A DNA stretch of 64,000 nt from Kazachstania africana CBS 2517 (lineage: Eukaryota > Ascomycota > Saccharomycetes > Saccharomycetales > Saccharomycetaceae). A program made the position numbers and the translations under genes. The first letter of the stretch is position 1. Each line of letters starts with the position of its first letter. This document shows, piece after piece, positions 29,293-38,043 of this stretch. The notes under the pieces are model-generated. The model had not been told where the DNA came from and did not search any database. It worked only from the letters and a program-made list of their open reading frames with translations. The stretch covers positions 1,550,001 through 1,614,000 of the forward strand of contig NC_018940.1 of the NCBI RefSeq assembly GCF_000304475.1, written 5' to 3'.

Positions 29293-29835
29293 ACAGCCCT
29301 TAGGGTCAAGAATAGATGTTTCGACTCCTGCTTGAACAGCAACTAATAAAAGTCGATGCTTTTTACGTAACATCCGAAGACGAACAAGACACGTTAAAAA
29401 ACATATGTGATAAATATACTGAGGCACGCGATTGTTCCAGACGAATTAGAAAGTAAACGGCATGGAACCTTCATCTCTCCCATGAAAATGAAACGTCTCC
29501 TATGACGCCATCTCTTGTTGAAAGTCACCCTTTGTATAGTCTTTAGCATTCTGACCATCTGGATGTGCCTATTTCTTTCAATTCACAGTATGGCTCTTAT
29601 TTACACGAAATGTCTCACAACTTCGACAAGATTCTTATGACTACTTTACAAAGTAATATAGTTCTCATCAGTTGACTGCAAAATGAAGTCTCTTGATACA
29701 ATGGAATTTGCATTTTTTGTTGCATCCTTCGATATAAAAAAATGATTGTCGCCGCAAATAACTTTTGAGATCATGCCTTGCAGAAGATGGATCCATGCTC
29801 AAAAAACACTTAGAGTCGACTAAGTGACGGATATC
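29293..29835. other. Intergenic: divergent MGS1-ALG9 promoter
   Basis: About 540 bp, the first part of which (to 29427) is an open in-frame extension of MGS1. The rest is AT-rich with no gene, RNA or clear factor site that I can name. Confidence 0.4.
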
Positions 29836-31509
29836 ATGAATTGCAGGCTCTTTTCTGTGACATTGCTATGTTTGCTACTCATAGCTAGATTATTTATACA
29901 ACCGTTCTATTCAATTATATCGGATTGTGATGAAACTTTTAATTACTGGGAACCATTGAATCTTCTCGTGAGAGGATTCGGTAAGCAAACATGGGAGTAC
30001 TCACCAGAGTACTCAATTAGGTCATGGGCCTTCCTAGTGCCCTTTTATCTCATATTGTACCCGGTTAACCACCTCACAGATATGGAAAAAATATGGAATT
30101 TCTATTTGACTAGAATGTTACTAGGGTTATTATCATCAATTCTAGAATATAAACTCTTCTTAGAGATACAAAATACCATGACAGTACAAATTGCCAATAT
30201 GTGGCTTCTTCTACAAATTTTCAATCCAGGCTATTTCCATGCAAGTGTAGAATTATTACCATCATCGATTGCTATGCTTCTATTTCTTGGCTCAATAAGG
30301 CACACTTTGCGTTATTTATCGATTAACTCGAATAGCAATTTTGTCTCAAGTTTAAGTTTCAACTTCATGGCTAGTATATTGGGGTGGCCATTTGTTTTAG
30401 TTCTAAGTGTGCCTATGTGTATCCACTATGTTTTCACTCATAGAATTATTTCAACTCTAAGAACTGTTTTTGACTGTACGCTTGTCTTATCCCTTATTGG
30501 AACTTTGGTAATGATAATTGACTCCTCCTTTTATGGGAAATTTACACCAGTGTCTTGGAATATTTTAAAATACAATGTCATTAATGCAAATGAGAATGCT
30601 GGCCCTAACATATTTGGCACTGAACCATGGCAATATTATTTTTTAAATCTCCTATTGAATTTTTCAGTTCCTTCATTGGCCTTTGTCTTCTTAGGAATTA
30701 TTCACAGAAGATTATGGCCACTATGGACGGCAATGCTCCTGTGGATAGCAATATTCCTTGCGCAACCACATAAAGAGGAAAGATTCCTGTATCCAATATA
30801 CGGCTTAATTAGTTTATTTGGCGCCATAGGTTTCTATGATTTAACGAAGATATTCCATCCCTACAGATCAACCAAAATAATAATGAAATTTTTCATTGGT
30901 TTACTGATTATCATGCAATCAGTATCCCGTATTATAGCACTAATCAACAATTATGGTGATCCATTGTCTGTATATGCTAAACTTTATGATATAGCTGATT
31001 CTGGGAATAATGGGGTAGTAAATGTTTGCACAGGAAGGGAATGGTACCATTTCCCATCTTCCTTCCATTTACCTGATAACCATAGGTTAAAATTCATAAG
31101 ATCTGGCTTTGACGGCCTTCTACCTGGTGATTTTCATGAAACTGAAAATATTTTAGAAAGTATTCGTGCAATTCCAAAGGGAATGAACAATTTAAACCTA
31201 TTTGACGACTCTAAGATCACTGCCCTTGATGAATGTAAGTACGTGGTGGATATTTTAGACATGCCTACATCTGATGACGACGTTTTCAATCCTTCGGCAA
31301 GTGTAAGATCCAAATCATGGGAAGCTATTCATTGTGAATCGTTTGTTGACGTAGATAATTCTAAAATTTTGGGAAGATCATTTTATGTCCCTGAATGGCT
31401 ACAAAATATGATGAAACTATATTTTGGGAAAGTTTGGGATCACATCTACAAGTTAGAAAAATTCAAATACTGTATATTTTCGAGATTGCCTCAAGAAGAT
31501 GAAATATAA
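29836..31509 (+). CDS. ALG9: Alg9, dolichyl-phosphomannose alpha-1,2-mannosyltransferase
   Basis: Alg9 adds alpha-1,2-mannose residues to the lipid-linked oligosaccharide in the ER lumen during N-glycan precursor assembly. The 557-residue product (S. cerevisiae 555) is a multi-pass GT22 enzyme. The acidic loop motif SDCDETFNYWEPLNLLVRGF is at about 29-48, with HKEERFLYPIYG near 310 and the luminal block CTGREWYHFPSSF near 405. A frame start at 29824 is GTG; the first ATG at 29836 gives MNCRLFSVTLL, matching the known N terminus. With OST4 it is one of two N-glycosylation genes in the window. Confidence 0.97.
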   Translation: MNCRLFSVTLLCLLLIARLFIQPFYSIISDCDETFNYWEPLNLLVRGFGKQTWEYSPEYSIRSWAFLVPFYLILYPVNHLTDMEKIWNFYLTRMLLGLLSSILEYKLFLEIQNTMTVQIANMWLLLQIFNPGYFHASVELLPSSIAMLLFLGSIRHTLRYLSINSNSNFVSSLSFNFMASILGWPFVLVLSVPMCIHYVFTHRIISTLRTVFDCTLVLSLIGTLVMIIDSSFYGKFTPVSWNILKYNVINANENAGPNIFGTEPWQYYFLNLLLNFSVPSLAFVFLGIIHRRLWPLWTAMLLWIAIFLAQPHKEERFLYPIYGLISLFGAIGFYDLTKIFHPYRSTKIIMKFFIGLLIIMQSVSRIIALINNYGDPLSVYAKLYDIADSGNNGVVNVCTGREWYHFPSSFHLPDNHRLKFIRSGFDGLLPGDFHETENILESIRAIPKGMNNLNLFDDSKITALDECKYVVDILDMPTSDDDVFNPSASVRSKSWEAIHCESFVDVDNSKILGRSFYVPEWLQNMMKLYFGKVWDHIYKLEKFKYCIFSRLPQEDEI

Positions 31510-31674
31510 TAACTTTATACTGTCAAATTTTCCAAATAAATACTAGAAATAATTGTATTTAATCTTAATATGCTTTTAATTCAAAAGCTACAATAATTAA
31601 CTGTGTATTGTGATGATATATATATATAGCTACTTTTTCAAACAAGCCCGATCCTGCAAATATTTTTTTTCTTT

Positions 31675-31697
31675 CTCATCGCAATTTTGAAAAAAAT
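31675..31697. promoter_or_regulatory. PAC and RRPE-like motifs upstream of POP1
   Basis: CTCATCGC (31675-31682), the reverse complement of PAC GCGATGAG, is followed by TGAAAAAAAT (31688-31697), an RRPE-like A-tract. They lie about 80-100 bp before the POP1 ATG, the usual distance for this pair. Confidence 0.65.
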
Positions 31698-31774
31698 ATG
31701 TGCATCTTAAACACAGTAAAATCAATATATCAAAGCTCATCTTTTCAATAGACAGAATAGCCCAACTGTCAGAT

Positions 31775-34330
31775 ATGTCTACTAAGCCTACTGAAAGTGG
31801 TGGGAAGAAGACATTGAATAAGAATCAAAAACTCAGGAAAAAAAGAGTCAGAAATGCAAGATCAATCAGAGCAGAGGCAATAATCGCATCAAAATCAAAT
31901 ACGTCTAATGAATTAACAGAAACCGGTGGCATTCTGAAAGTGGATCAGTTTATAAACTCCCGTCATTATGAAATCAACCAACTGCAAATAGCGATGCATA
32001 GGTCGAAACGCTCGAGTTCCACTAGAGTTTTCCAAGCTTTGCCTCGTAAATTGCGTCGTAGAACTGCTTCACATAACATACGTAGGATCCCAAAAAGAAT
32101 GAGAAATAGGGCAATTCGTGAAATGACAAAAAGTGCTCAACAAAATCCCATTTCACCTGGCCTCAAAGGGAGGAAGCTTCACGGTCTTTCGTCATCTGCT
32201 TTGTATAAAGCTAGGATGCAAGTAAAATTGCTGCGTCTTGCCGCTAAGTCAAATTCACTAAAGCTTCAATTACCAGAGGGTGCTACTGAAGCCAAGGTAA
32301 ACTTAAGACAGAGGATAAAATTACTGAACAACGCTATTAAAAGTTCTAAAAGGACTACCATACTTAAGATGAATAATAGGATGGGCAGTTATGATAATAC
32401 TGGTATAAATGAAATGGCACCGATCCCAAGAGGGCGCATCAAGTATTACAAAAGACAACGGGTGTTCAGTTGGCTTCCTACTCACATTTGGAACGCCAAG
32501 AGGTCCCATATGATGAAGCGTTGGGGATTCCAAATTCCTTGGTCAGCCACCCAAAAATGTTTCAAATTGTCTCATAGATTAGGTAACAGCACCGCAGCAT
32601 CTGATGGCGCCCTATGCATTGATTCAAGTTTTGTGGGCACCATGATTCTTAGGGACAATGACTCAACTGGTGCTTTCCTCAAGGACTTAATTTCCAAGAT
32701 AACAAATGGTCGTGCCATTTTGAAAAAATATTACTCTTCCAAATGTTTTTTCGAGGGATTATTATATGATTTAAATTCTCATGAAGTTGTTCTAGGACCT
32801 TTTGATTTGTTATGGATTAATGATGTAACAGTATTATTAAGATTGCACCCTTCCTTGTATAGTGATTTATTCAATTCACTCTTACAATTCAAGGATAATA
32901 TATCCATTCAGGACTGCCGATTCTCTCTTGCTAGTATTACCCTGAAGGGATCTAAGTCATCCTCTGCACTCGCTAGCATATTAAGGAGTGTTGGACCATC
33001 AAAATCCTTCGAACAGCTAAAGCTTATATCTAGACTAACGGACCCTTCTGTCTTACCCTCTAAAACGATGTTCGCCTTCAACGCTATCGATCCTCGCCAT
33101 TTGGCCAATCCAAAGAAAATAACTAAGCCCAATAAGGACTTGAGTGTTGAACAGATAATGTCCCTACAAACTGAGTTTCCTGCTACAGAATTTTCAAGTG
33201 TATTGCAGAGGTTAGTTGATCCTACTGAAAGAGAAAATTCCTACAAAAACCAACAAACACTAAAGGGGCTAGCACGTAGACGTAGGAACCTGTTACTTTC
33301 CGACGCTGCTAACGAGCATACGTCAACTATTCCACATGATTCTATAAATGATCCATCTATCCCAATTGTTATAATAAGAAGACAAAAATCTATGGATTGG
33401 GTTGTTGTAATGCCTTGGTTTTGGATGCTACCTTTCTGGTACCAATTAAATCGTATTCCAAGGATCTTTAATGTTGGATTAAGACAAGTACAGCAGTTGA
33501 ACTATGAACAGCGTCAGTTATATTTCCCGGATGACTATCCATTTACTAGCACGGGCTACATGGAAAATAACCTCTACAAAAGGAGCTCACTAAAGGCTAA
33601 ATGGGACAAGAAACCACGAGCTAGAAGATTAAATTTCGAAAAAATTAAAGATATTCACTCTGTTACGCTGCCCTCCTTCACTGGTGAAATTGGTGACTAC
33701 TTTAGTTGTGATTGGAAATTACTGCAAATTTTAAGAAATGGAATTGAATTTTTGACAAAAAATGGCGAAGAAGTAAATATGATAGAATCAAATAAAACAA
33801 CCCAGTTTGATGACCATAAAAATAGAATTGTTACTGTATTGAACGATCTTTTTGAGTTATATAAAGATGAAATTTCAGCAGATAAAGTAGATGATGTTGT
33901 ACCAGTAAAATTTGCTACTGCATTATCGGAACCAGTGGCCAACAAGGTATCTACTTTACTAGACATTTCAACCCAAGCACTAGCTATAGTACCAATAACA
34001 TGTGAAGTAAGTGGTAGAGGACATCCTAGGGATAATGCCAGAATATATCAAATCCCGTCGGAGCATAAAATATTCTGGCACAATGTGGTGAAGGGTGTTT
34101 ATCGTTCTGATGGTAGAATTGACCATAATCAGACTATTCCATTACCAAAGCCACATCATCTTATTGGTTTTATTACTAGCGGTACTTTCCATCTATCTGA
34201 AGGTAGAGGTGTTGGGAACGGGTTCATCGACCAGAAATTCGCTCAAGAACAAAAGGACAAATATATTCTAATAAGAAATGTCGGTACGAATGTATATAGA
34301 GTTGCACATTGGGATTATATACATGTATAA
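31775..34330 (+). CDS. POP1: Pop1, shared protein subunit of RNase P and RNase MRP
   Basis: Pop1 is the largest protein of nuclear RNase P (pre-tRNA 5' processing) and RNase MRP (pre-rRNA processing). The 851-residue product (S. cerevisiae 875) has a very basic POP1 N-terminal domain (KVDQFINSRHYEINQL..., many Arg/Lys). The POPLD domain follows at about residues 530-620 (MDWVVVMPWFWMLPFWYQLN, then YFPDDYPFTSTGY). The conserved C-terminal part has HLIGFITSGTFHLSEGRGVG. The frame upstream opens with GTG; 31775 is the first ATG. ADE12, which separates ALG9 and POP1 in S. cerevisiae, is absent. Confidence 0.96.
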   Translation: MSTKPTESGGKKTLNKNQKLRKKRVRNARSIRAEAIIASKSNTSNELTETGGILKVDQFINSRHYEINQLQIAMHRSKRSSSTRVFQALPRKLRRRTASHNIRRIPKRMRNRAIREMTKSAQQNPISPGLKGRKLHGLSSSALYKARMQVKLLRLAAKSNSLKLQLPEGATEAKVNLRQRIKLLNNAIKSSKRTTILKMNNRMGSYDNTGINEMAPIPRGRIKYYKRQRVFSWLPTHIWNAKRSHMMKRWGFQIPWSATQKCFKLSHRLGNSTAASDGALCIDSSFVGTMILRDNDSTGAFLKDLISKITNGRAILKKYYSSKCFFEGLLYDLNSHEVVLGPFDLLWINDVTVLLRLHPSLYSDLFNSLLQFKDNISIQDCRFSLASITLKGSKSSSALASILRSVGPSKSFEQLKLISRLTDPSVLPSKTMFAFNAIDPRHLANPKKITKPNKDLSVEQIMSLQTEFPATEFSSVLQRLVDPTERENSYKNQQTLKGLARRRRNLLLSDAANEHTSTIPHDSINDPSIPIVIIRRQKSMDWVVVMPWFWMLPFWYQLNRIPRIFNVGLRQVQQLNYEQRQLYFPDDYPFTSTGYMENNLYKRSSLKAKWDKKPRARRLNFEKIKDIHSVTLPSFTGEIGDYFSCDWKLLQILRNGIEFLTKNGEEVNMIESNKTTQFDDHKNRIVTVLNDLFELYKDEISADKVDDVVPVKFATALSEPVANKVSTLLDISTQALAIVPITCEVSGRGHPRDNARIYQIPSEHKIFWHNVVKGVYRSDGRIDHNQTIPLPKPHHLIGFITSGTFHLSEGRGVGNGFIDQKFAQEQKDKYILIRNVGTNVYRVAHWDYIHV

Positions 34331-34549
34331 TAGATAATGCATCCATTTCATCGAACACATTTTATTAATAAATTGCACCGCTTACCCTCATTTTTTTTCA
34401 TAACTTTTCACCGTTGCGACGAATTTTTTTTTCCGCCATCAGCTTTCATATAAAAAGTTGACAGTTTTCCCGTTTCTAATTGATAAAAAAACATATTTCA
34501 TTTTATTTCAAAGTTCCACTTTTTTCTTAATTTTTTTTTTTAAATCTTC
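34331..34549. promoter_or_regulatory. U1 snRNA promoter region
   Basis: Contains TATAAAAAG at 34449-34457, about 100 bp upstream of the U1 5' end. That is the spacing seen for RNA polymerase II snRNA genes in yeast. A/T homopolymers follow up to the RNA start. The first part is the POP1 3' end. Confidence 0.55.
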
Positions 34550-35071
34550 ATACTTACCTTAAGACGCCAGGGGAGATCAAGAAGTCCTACTGGTCGAGTA
34601 TGCACTTTCACTTAGAAGGATACTAAGCATTCGAAACCACTTCTGTGGCTTTTTTAATTGATGTAAGTTCCTTAGTCAATGTTAACACATACATGCGAAA
34701 GGTGTACTTGCTGACGTTTCGTTTTCCTGTTCTATGCGTGTGTTATCTGTCTTTGATGGAAAAATGCACTCTTAGGGCCCTTTCTTTCTTCTGCCTGGAG
34801 AAGCATGGTACCGAGTACAAATCGGTGCTAGGAAAGCTGGAATATTTTAAAATGTGATCAATATTATTTTATTGTGTCAACTGAGTGTCGAGTGATTGAA
34901 TGAAATTGATCCCGATTGGAGTAATCTTATTGTGGAGGTTAAATTTCATTTTCATGATCTTTTGGCTTAGCAAGATTTTGATAATATGTCCTTTGGACAG
35001 TTAATGTTGTTGCAATACTTTTGAAATGTTTTAGTAGAAACGGGTGGGTCTTACAATTTTTGATTTATTTT
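34550..35071 (+). ncRNA. SNR19: U1 spliceosomal snRNA (snR19)
   Basis: U1 recognises the 5' splice site. The RNA begins with ATACTTACCTT, whose ACTTAC pairs with the intron donor. It continues into AAGACGCCAGGGGAGATCAA and GAAGTCCTAC, nearly identical to the stem-loop I (U1-70K binding) region I recall from S. cerevisiae; the loop GATCAAGAAG is at 34575-34584. Further conserved blocks are CTGACGTTTC near 34710 and TTCTTCTGCCTGGAGAAG near 34785. The 3' end has an Sm-type site AATTTTTGA at 35055-35063 followed by TTTATTTT. Estimated length is about 522 nt versus 568 nt in S. cerevisiae; the 3' end is approximate. It lies between POP1 and SSU72. A 70-codon frame inside it is spurious. Confidence 0.95.
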
Positions 35072-35409
35072 CTTTAATCCAATTGATTTTGGATTTCTTT
35101 ATTTTCCTCATTTTTTTAGTACGTCAGAAGACGTACATAAAAATGATAGAATTTGAAGTCATTATAAATTGAGTGATCGCATTTCTCTTATATAGTATTC
35201 TATATTTACTTTGATTGGTGAATGCTCGTCACGAAAAGACTGGTTCATGGAGGTCAGTCCGTGTCACATATCCATTTTTCGTTTCGATATGCTCAAGAAA
35301 TAAGATGGTGCCATAATATTTGCTTTCTTTTCCTTGTAATCCTATACTATGATCATGCTGTGACAAAATAATTACTATATAATGTCTCTTGAAGACATGA
35401 GTACAGTGC
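35072..35409. other. Intergenic: U1 snRNA 3' flank and SSU72 3' region
   Basis: AT-rich, with TCTT- and T-rich elements immediately after U1 that could serve Nrd1-Nab3-type termination. I see no further gene. Confidence 0.4.
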
Positions 35410-36030
35410 CTAGTAGTATGCTGGTGAATATAAGCAAGGTAAATTTGGATAGGATTGCTGCCATTCTGTCAAAATGTCCATTATACAATCTTCAAATGGG
35501 ACTCCATTGAGTTCACATTGATCAATTTTGTCACTCAACATATCAGCCATTTTTAATATAGCTTTGGAACCGGTCTTTGCATTTTCATTATCATCTTTTA
35601 TATCAATATTAATGACGTGAACAATTTTATTCAAAGTTCCCCCTCTGTTCATTAAATCTTCACATACAGAATCGAAACATCTCTCTTCACAAGTGAAAAC
35701 AAAATCAAATACCTTTGAACCATTCTCATGCCATTTTTCTGGGAATTTCTTGATTTTTCTATTACGATCTAGCATCTGTAATAGACCATTGGCTTTATAA
35801 CGGTCAGCAGACTGTGATAAAAGATCATTATATATATCGTTATAAGGCGTACCAAATGGATAAACATTTGGTTTATCTATAGAGAGACCAGGTAATCTAA
35901 CAGCGGACCCTGTCCCATAAGAACTAACATTGTAGCCTGCCTCTTGAAGCACTCTATGTGATTCCATCGATCTATTATTATTTGATGCACATACTGTACA
36001 AAATTCCAAGCTCTTACTACGACGTGTCAT
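35410..36030 (-). CDS. SSU72: Ssu72, RNA polymerase II CTD phosphatase
   Basis: Ssu72 is a component of the cleavage and polyadenylation factor. It removes Ser5 (and Ser7) phosphates from the Pol II C-terminal domain. The 206-residue product equals the S. cerevisiae length. It has the low-molecular-weight phosphatase P-loop C-x5-R-S at residues 14-21 (CASNNNRS), followed by MESHRVL, and ends CLYSPAYY. A Reb1-like site lies about 215 bp upstream. Confidence 0.97.
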   Translation of the reverse strand: MTRRSKSLEFCTVCASNNNRSMESHRVLQEAGYNVSSYGTGSAVRLPGLSIDKPNVYPFGTPYNDIYNDLLSQSADRYKANGLLQMLDRNRKIKKFPEKWHENGSKVFDFVFTCEERCFDSVCEDLMNRGGTLNKIVHVINIDIKDDNENAKTGSKAILKMADMLSDKIDQCELNGVPFEDCIMDILTEWQQSYPNLPCLYSPAYY

Positions 36031-36380
36031 GTATTCTGGTTGCTTTTAGATTAGTTTTCCTGCACCTGCAACGCCTTATTTCTTTGTACCTCCTTTATAA
36101 TAGGTCTAATGCGACTAAGAACTATATCAATTCAATACTGTTAGATCGAACAAATAAGAGATTTAAATGTCGATGTGTGTGTTTTGTCATATCGAATATT
36201 TTTCCATGTCTGGCGAAAAAATCAACATGAACTTGAATGTTCGGGTAACATGACCTAACATATATTTACATGCTATTTAGGTGTTGAAATGAAATGGTGA
36301 GTAATATCACTATTACGATTACCATGACGATACTTGCGATATATCGTTAAGAATATATATAAAATTTGCATTGAGGTTGA
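36031..36380. other. Intergenic: SSU72 promoter and ATG4 3' region
   Basis: AT-rich spacer between two minus-strand genes. It contains CGGGTAA at 36242-36248, the reverse complement of the Reb1 core TTACCCG. No small gene is evident. Confidence 0.5.
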
Positions 36381-37772
36381 TCACGGTGCCATATTTTCCG
36401 AGGTTTCAATTCCGACAGTATCCTGTTCTACGAGTACGGGTTCAATTTCAACATCTAAGTCGCATGAATTCATGGTCCTGCTCTCTAAAACTATGATTTT
36501 CTGTTTTTTACATTGCACATTCTGATACTCACTTAGACTTGTTCTTGGATACGTTTCATGTCCGTACAATATGCTTCCTAGATCAACGTAGTCGCTATCG
36601 AGCGGATTGACTGATTTAACTTCAAATGAATTGGAAGAAGACGCCATACTATCCACATCAAAATCACCAAAATTAGAAATTTCATCCAAACGTTTTTCTG
36701 ATATGTTTATAATTTGAGAAGTATTAACTAAAGATTTCCAAGTTTCCCATTCTTGTTCTCCCGATATTAAAATTCCAATCAACATCGACGGATCCATATC
36801 CTTAATGTCTAGTTTACCAAAATTTGTTGTATGACATGTTTCATATACTGACGGATCTACCAATGAAGGCTGAGGTCTATGTGGATCAAAATAAAGTAAC
36901 TCATTGCCTTGATGCCCAAAAAAATATAATGAGGAGGACGGCCTACCTCCAGCAATCCCAACAGAAAATTTCGAATCTAAGATATTTAATATATCTTCCC
37001 AATAGAATGAGTTTACAGCGTCAAGTCCCAATTTTACACCCATTAAAAATAAAATTTTGCTATCCATGTTTTCCTCAAATATCTCCCGTACGTCATCTTC
37101 GAATATATCGCCGGATGAAACCGACACCAGACACTTATCTATTCCACATTCTGGAAACTCTTCAATTAAGCTCTGTATACTGATTGATGTAGCTGCTGGT
37201 CCAAACCATTCTCCGGGTTTCTTATTCGCTAACTTATTGCCTTTTTCAACAAACTTATGTATCGAAAATGGTTCTTGTGTGGTATCTCTGAACCAACTAA
37301 TGATTTCATCGTCTTTGATACCCATTTTGTTATCAAGTCGAAAATGCCTTCCTAATTTGGCAAGTTGTAAAGCGTTTCCCAACAGAGATTGACCAGTTCG
37401 TATCATGCAGCCCCAGCCTATATCTGTATTAAAACAATCAGGATTATTTATTACATTTTCTAACGTGTTGATTGGATTATCTCTGAAGATCATGCGAAAG
37501 TTCAAAGGTGAAGGTCCCTCAGATGACCTTAATATTGGTTGAAATTTTGTTCTATAAGTAAATGCTAGTCTTGAGTTAACGTCAGACAAAAAATCTTGAT
37601 TTAAATTGCTATTCCTATTAAAGAAAGTTTTGAAAAAACTGTTGTCATCAATATTGTTGGCCGAATCACTTTGTGGTGGATAATGGCGTCCTAAAACAAC
37701 ATAAGGATATTCTTCTTGATCTGCACTTCCTGTCTCATTTTTGTGACTCGAAAGTTTTTGTATAAGTTCCAT
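36381..37772 (-). CDS. ATG4: Autophagy cysteine protease Atg4
   Basis: Atg4 trims the C terminus of Atg8 so it can be lipidated, and later deconjugates Atg8 from membranes. The 463-residue product (S. cerevisiae 494) shows the C54 peptidase centre. The nucleophile Cys122 is in DIGWGCMIRTGQSL, and Asp296 and His298 are in YFDPHRPQPS. The GIAGGRPSSSLYFFGHQG block lies upstream of the latter pair. Divergent from SQS1 with a 271-bp shared promoter. Confidence 0.96.
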   Translation of the reverse strand: MELIQKLSSHKNETGSADQEEYPYVVLGRHYPPQSDSANNIDDNSFFKTFFNRNSNLNQDFLSDVNSRLAFTYRTKFQPILRSSEGPSPLNFRMIFRDNPINTLENVINNPDCFNTDIGWGCMIRTGQSLLGNALQLAKLGRHFRLDNKMGIKDDEIISWFRDTTQEPFSIHKFVEKGNKLANKKPGEWFGPAATSISIQSLIEEFPECGIDKCLVSVSSGDIFEDDVREIFEENMDSKILFLMGVKLGLDAVNSFYWEDILNILDSKFSVGIAGGRPSSSLYFFGHQGNELLYFDPHRPQPSLVDPSVYETCHTTNFGKLDIKDMDPSMLIGILISGEQEWETWKSLVNTSQIINISEKRLDEISNFGDFDVDSMASSSNSFEVKSVNPLDSDYVDLGSILYGHETYPRTSLSEYQNVQCKKQKIIVLESRTMNSCDLDVEIEPVLVEQDTVGIETSENMAP

Positions 37773-37925
37773 AATTCTCTATTCAAGACAACCGAACGTC
37801 TTAACCTATGAAATTGTCCTTGGTCTTAGTATACTTCCCAGCAAATTACACTATCTTTGTTACTTGTAACATCTGACAATCCTTTTTATGGGACCTTTTT
37901 GACAATCGGAAACTTTTGATGTTTT

Positions 37926-37936
37926 GCGATGAGATG
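37926..37936. promoter_or_regulatory. PAC motif upstream of SQS1
   Basis: GCGATGAGATG is a full PAC consensus, about 110 bp before the SQS1 ATG in the divergent ATG4-SQS1 promoter. SQS1 acts in ribosome assembly, so it is the likelier target. Confidence 0.65.
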
Positions 37937-38043
37937 CTAAAAAAGCATATTGAGTCAAAAGCAGTATTATCAGTTTAAGAACTTTGGATACAATCTAGAC
38001 AGCTGAATTTTGAGCTGAACGTCACTTCTGAAGGCAAAAAATC

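Noticed and set aside
34645..34857. 70-codon plus-strand frame
   Set aside because: Lies wholly inside the U1 snRNA; the RNA identity explains the sequence.
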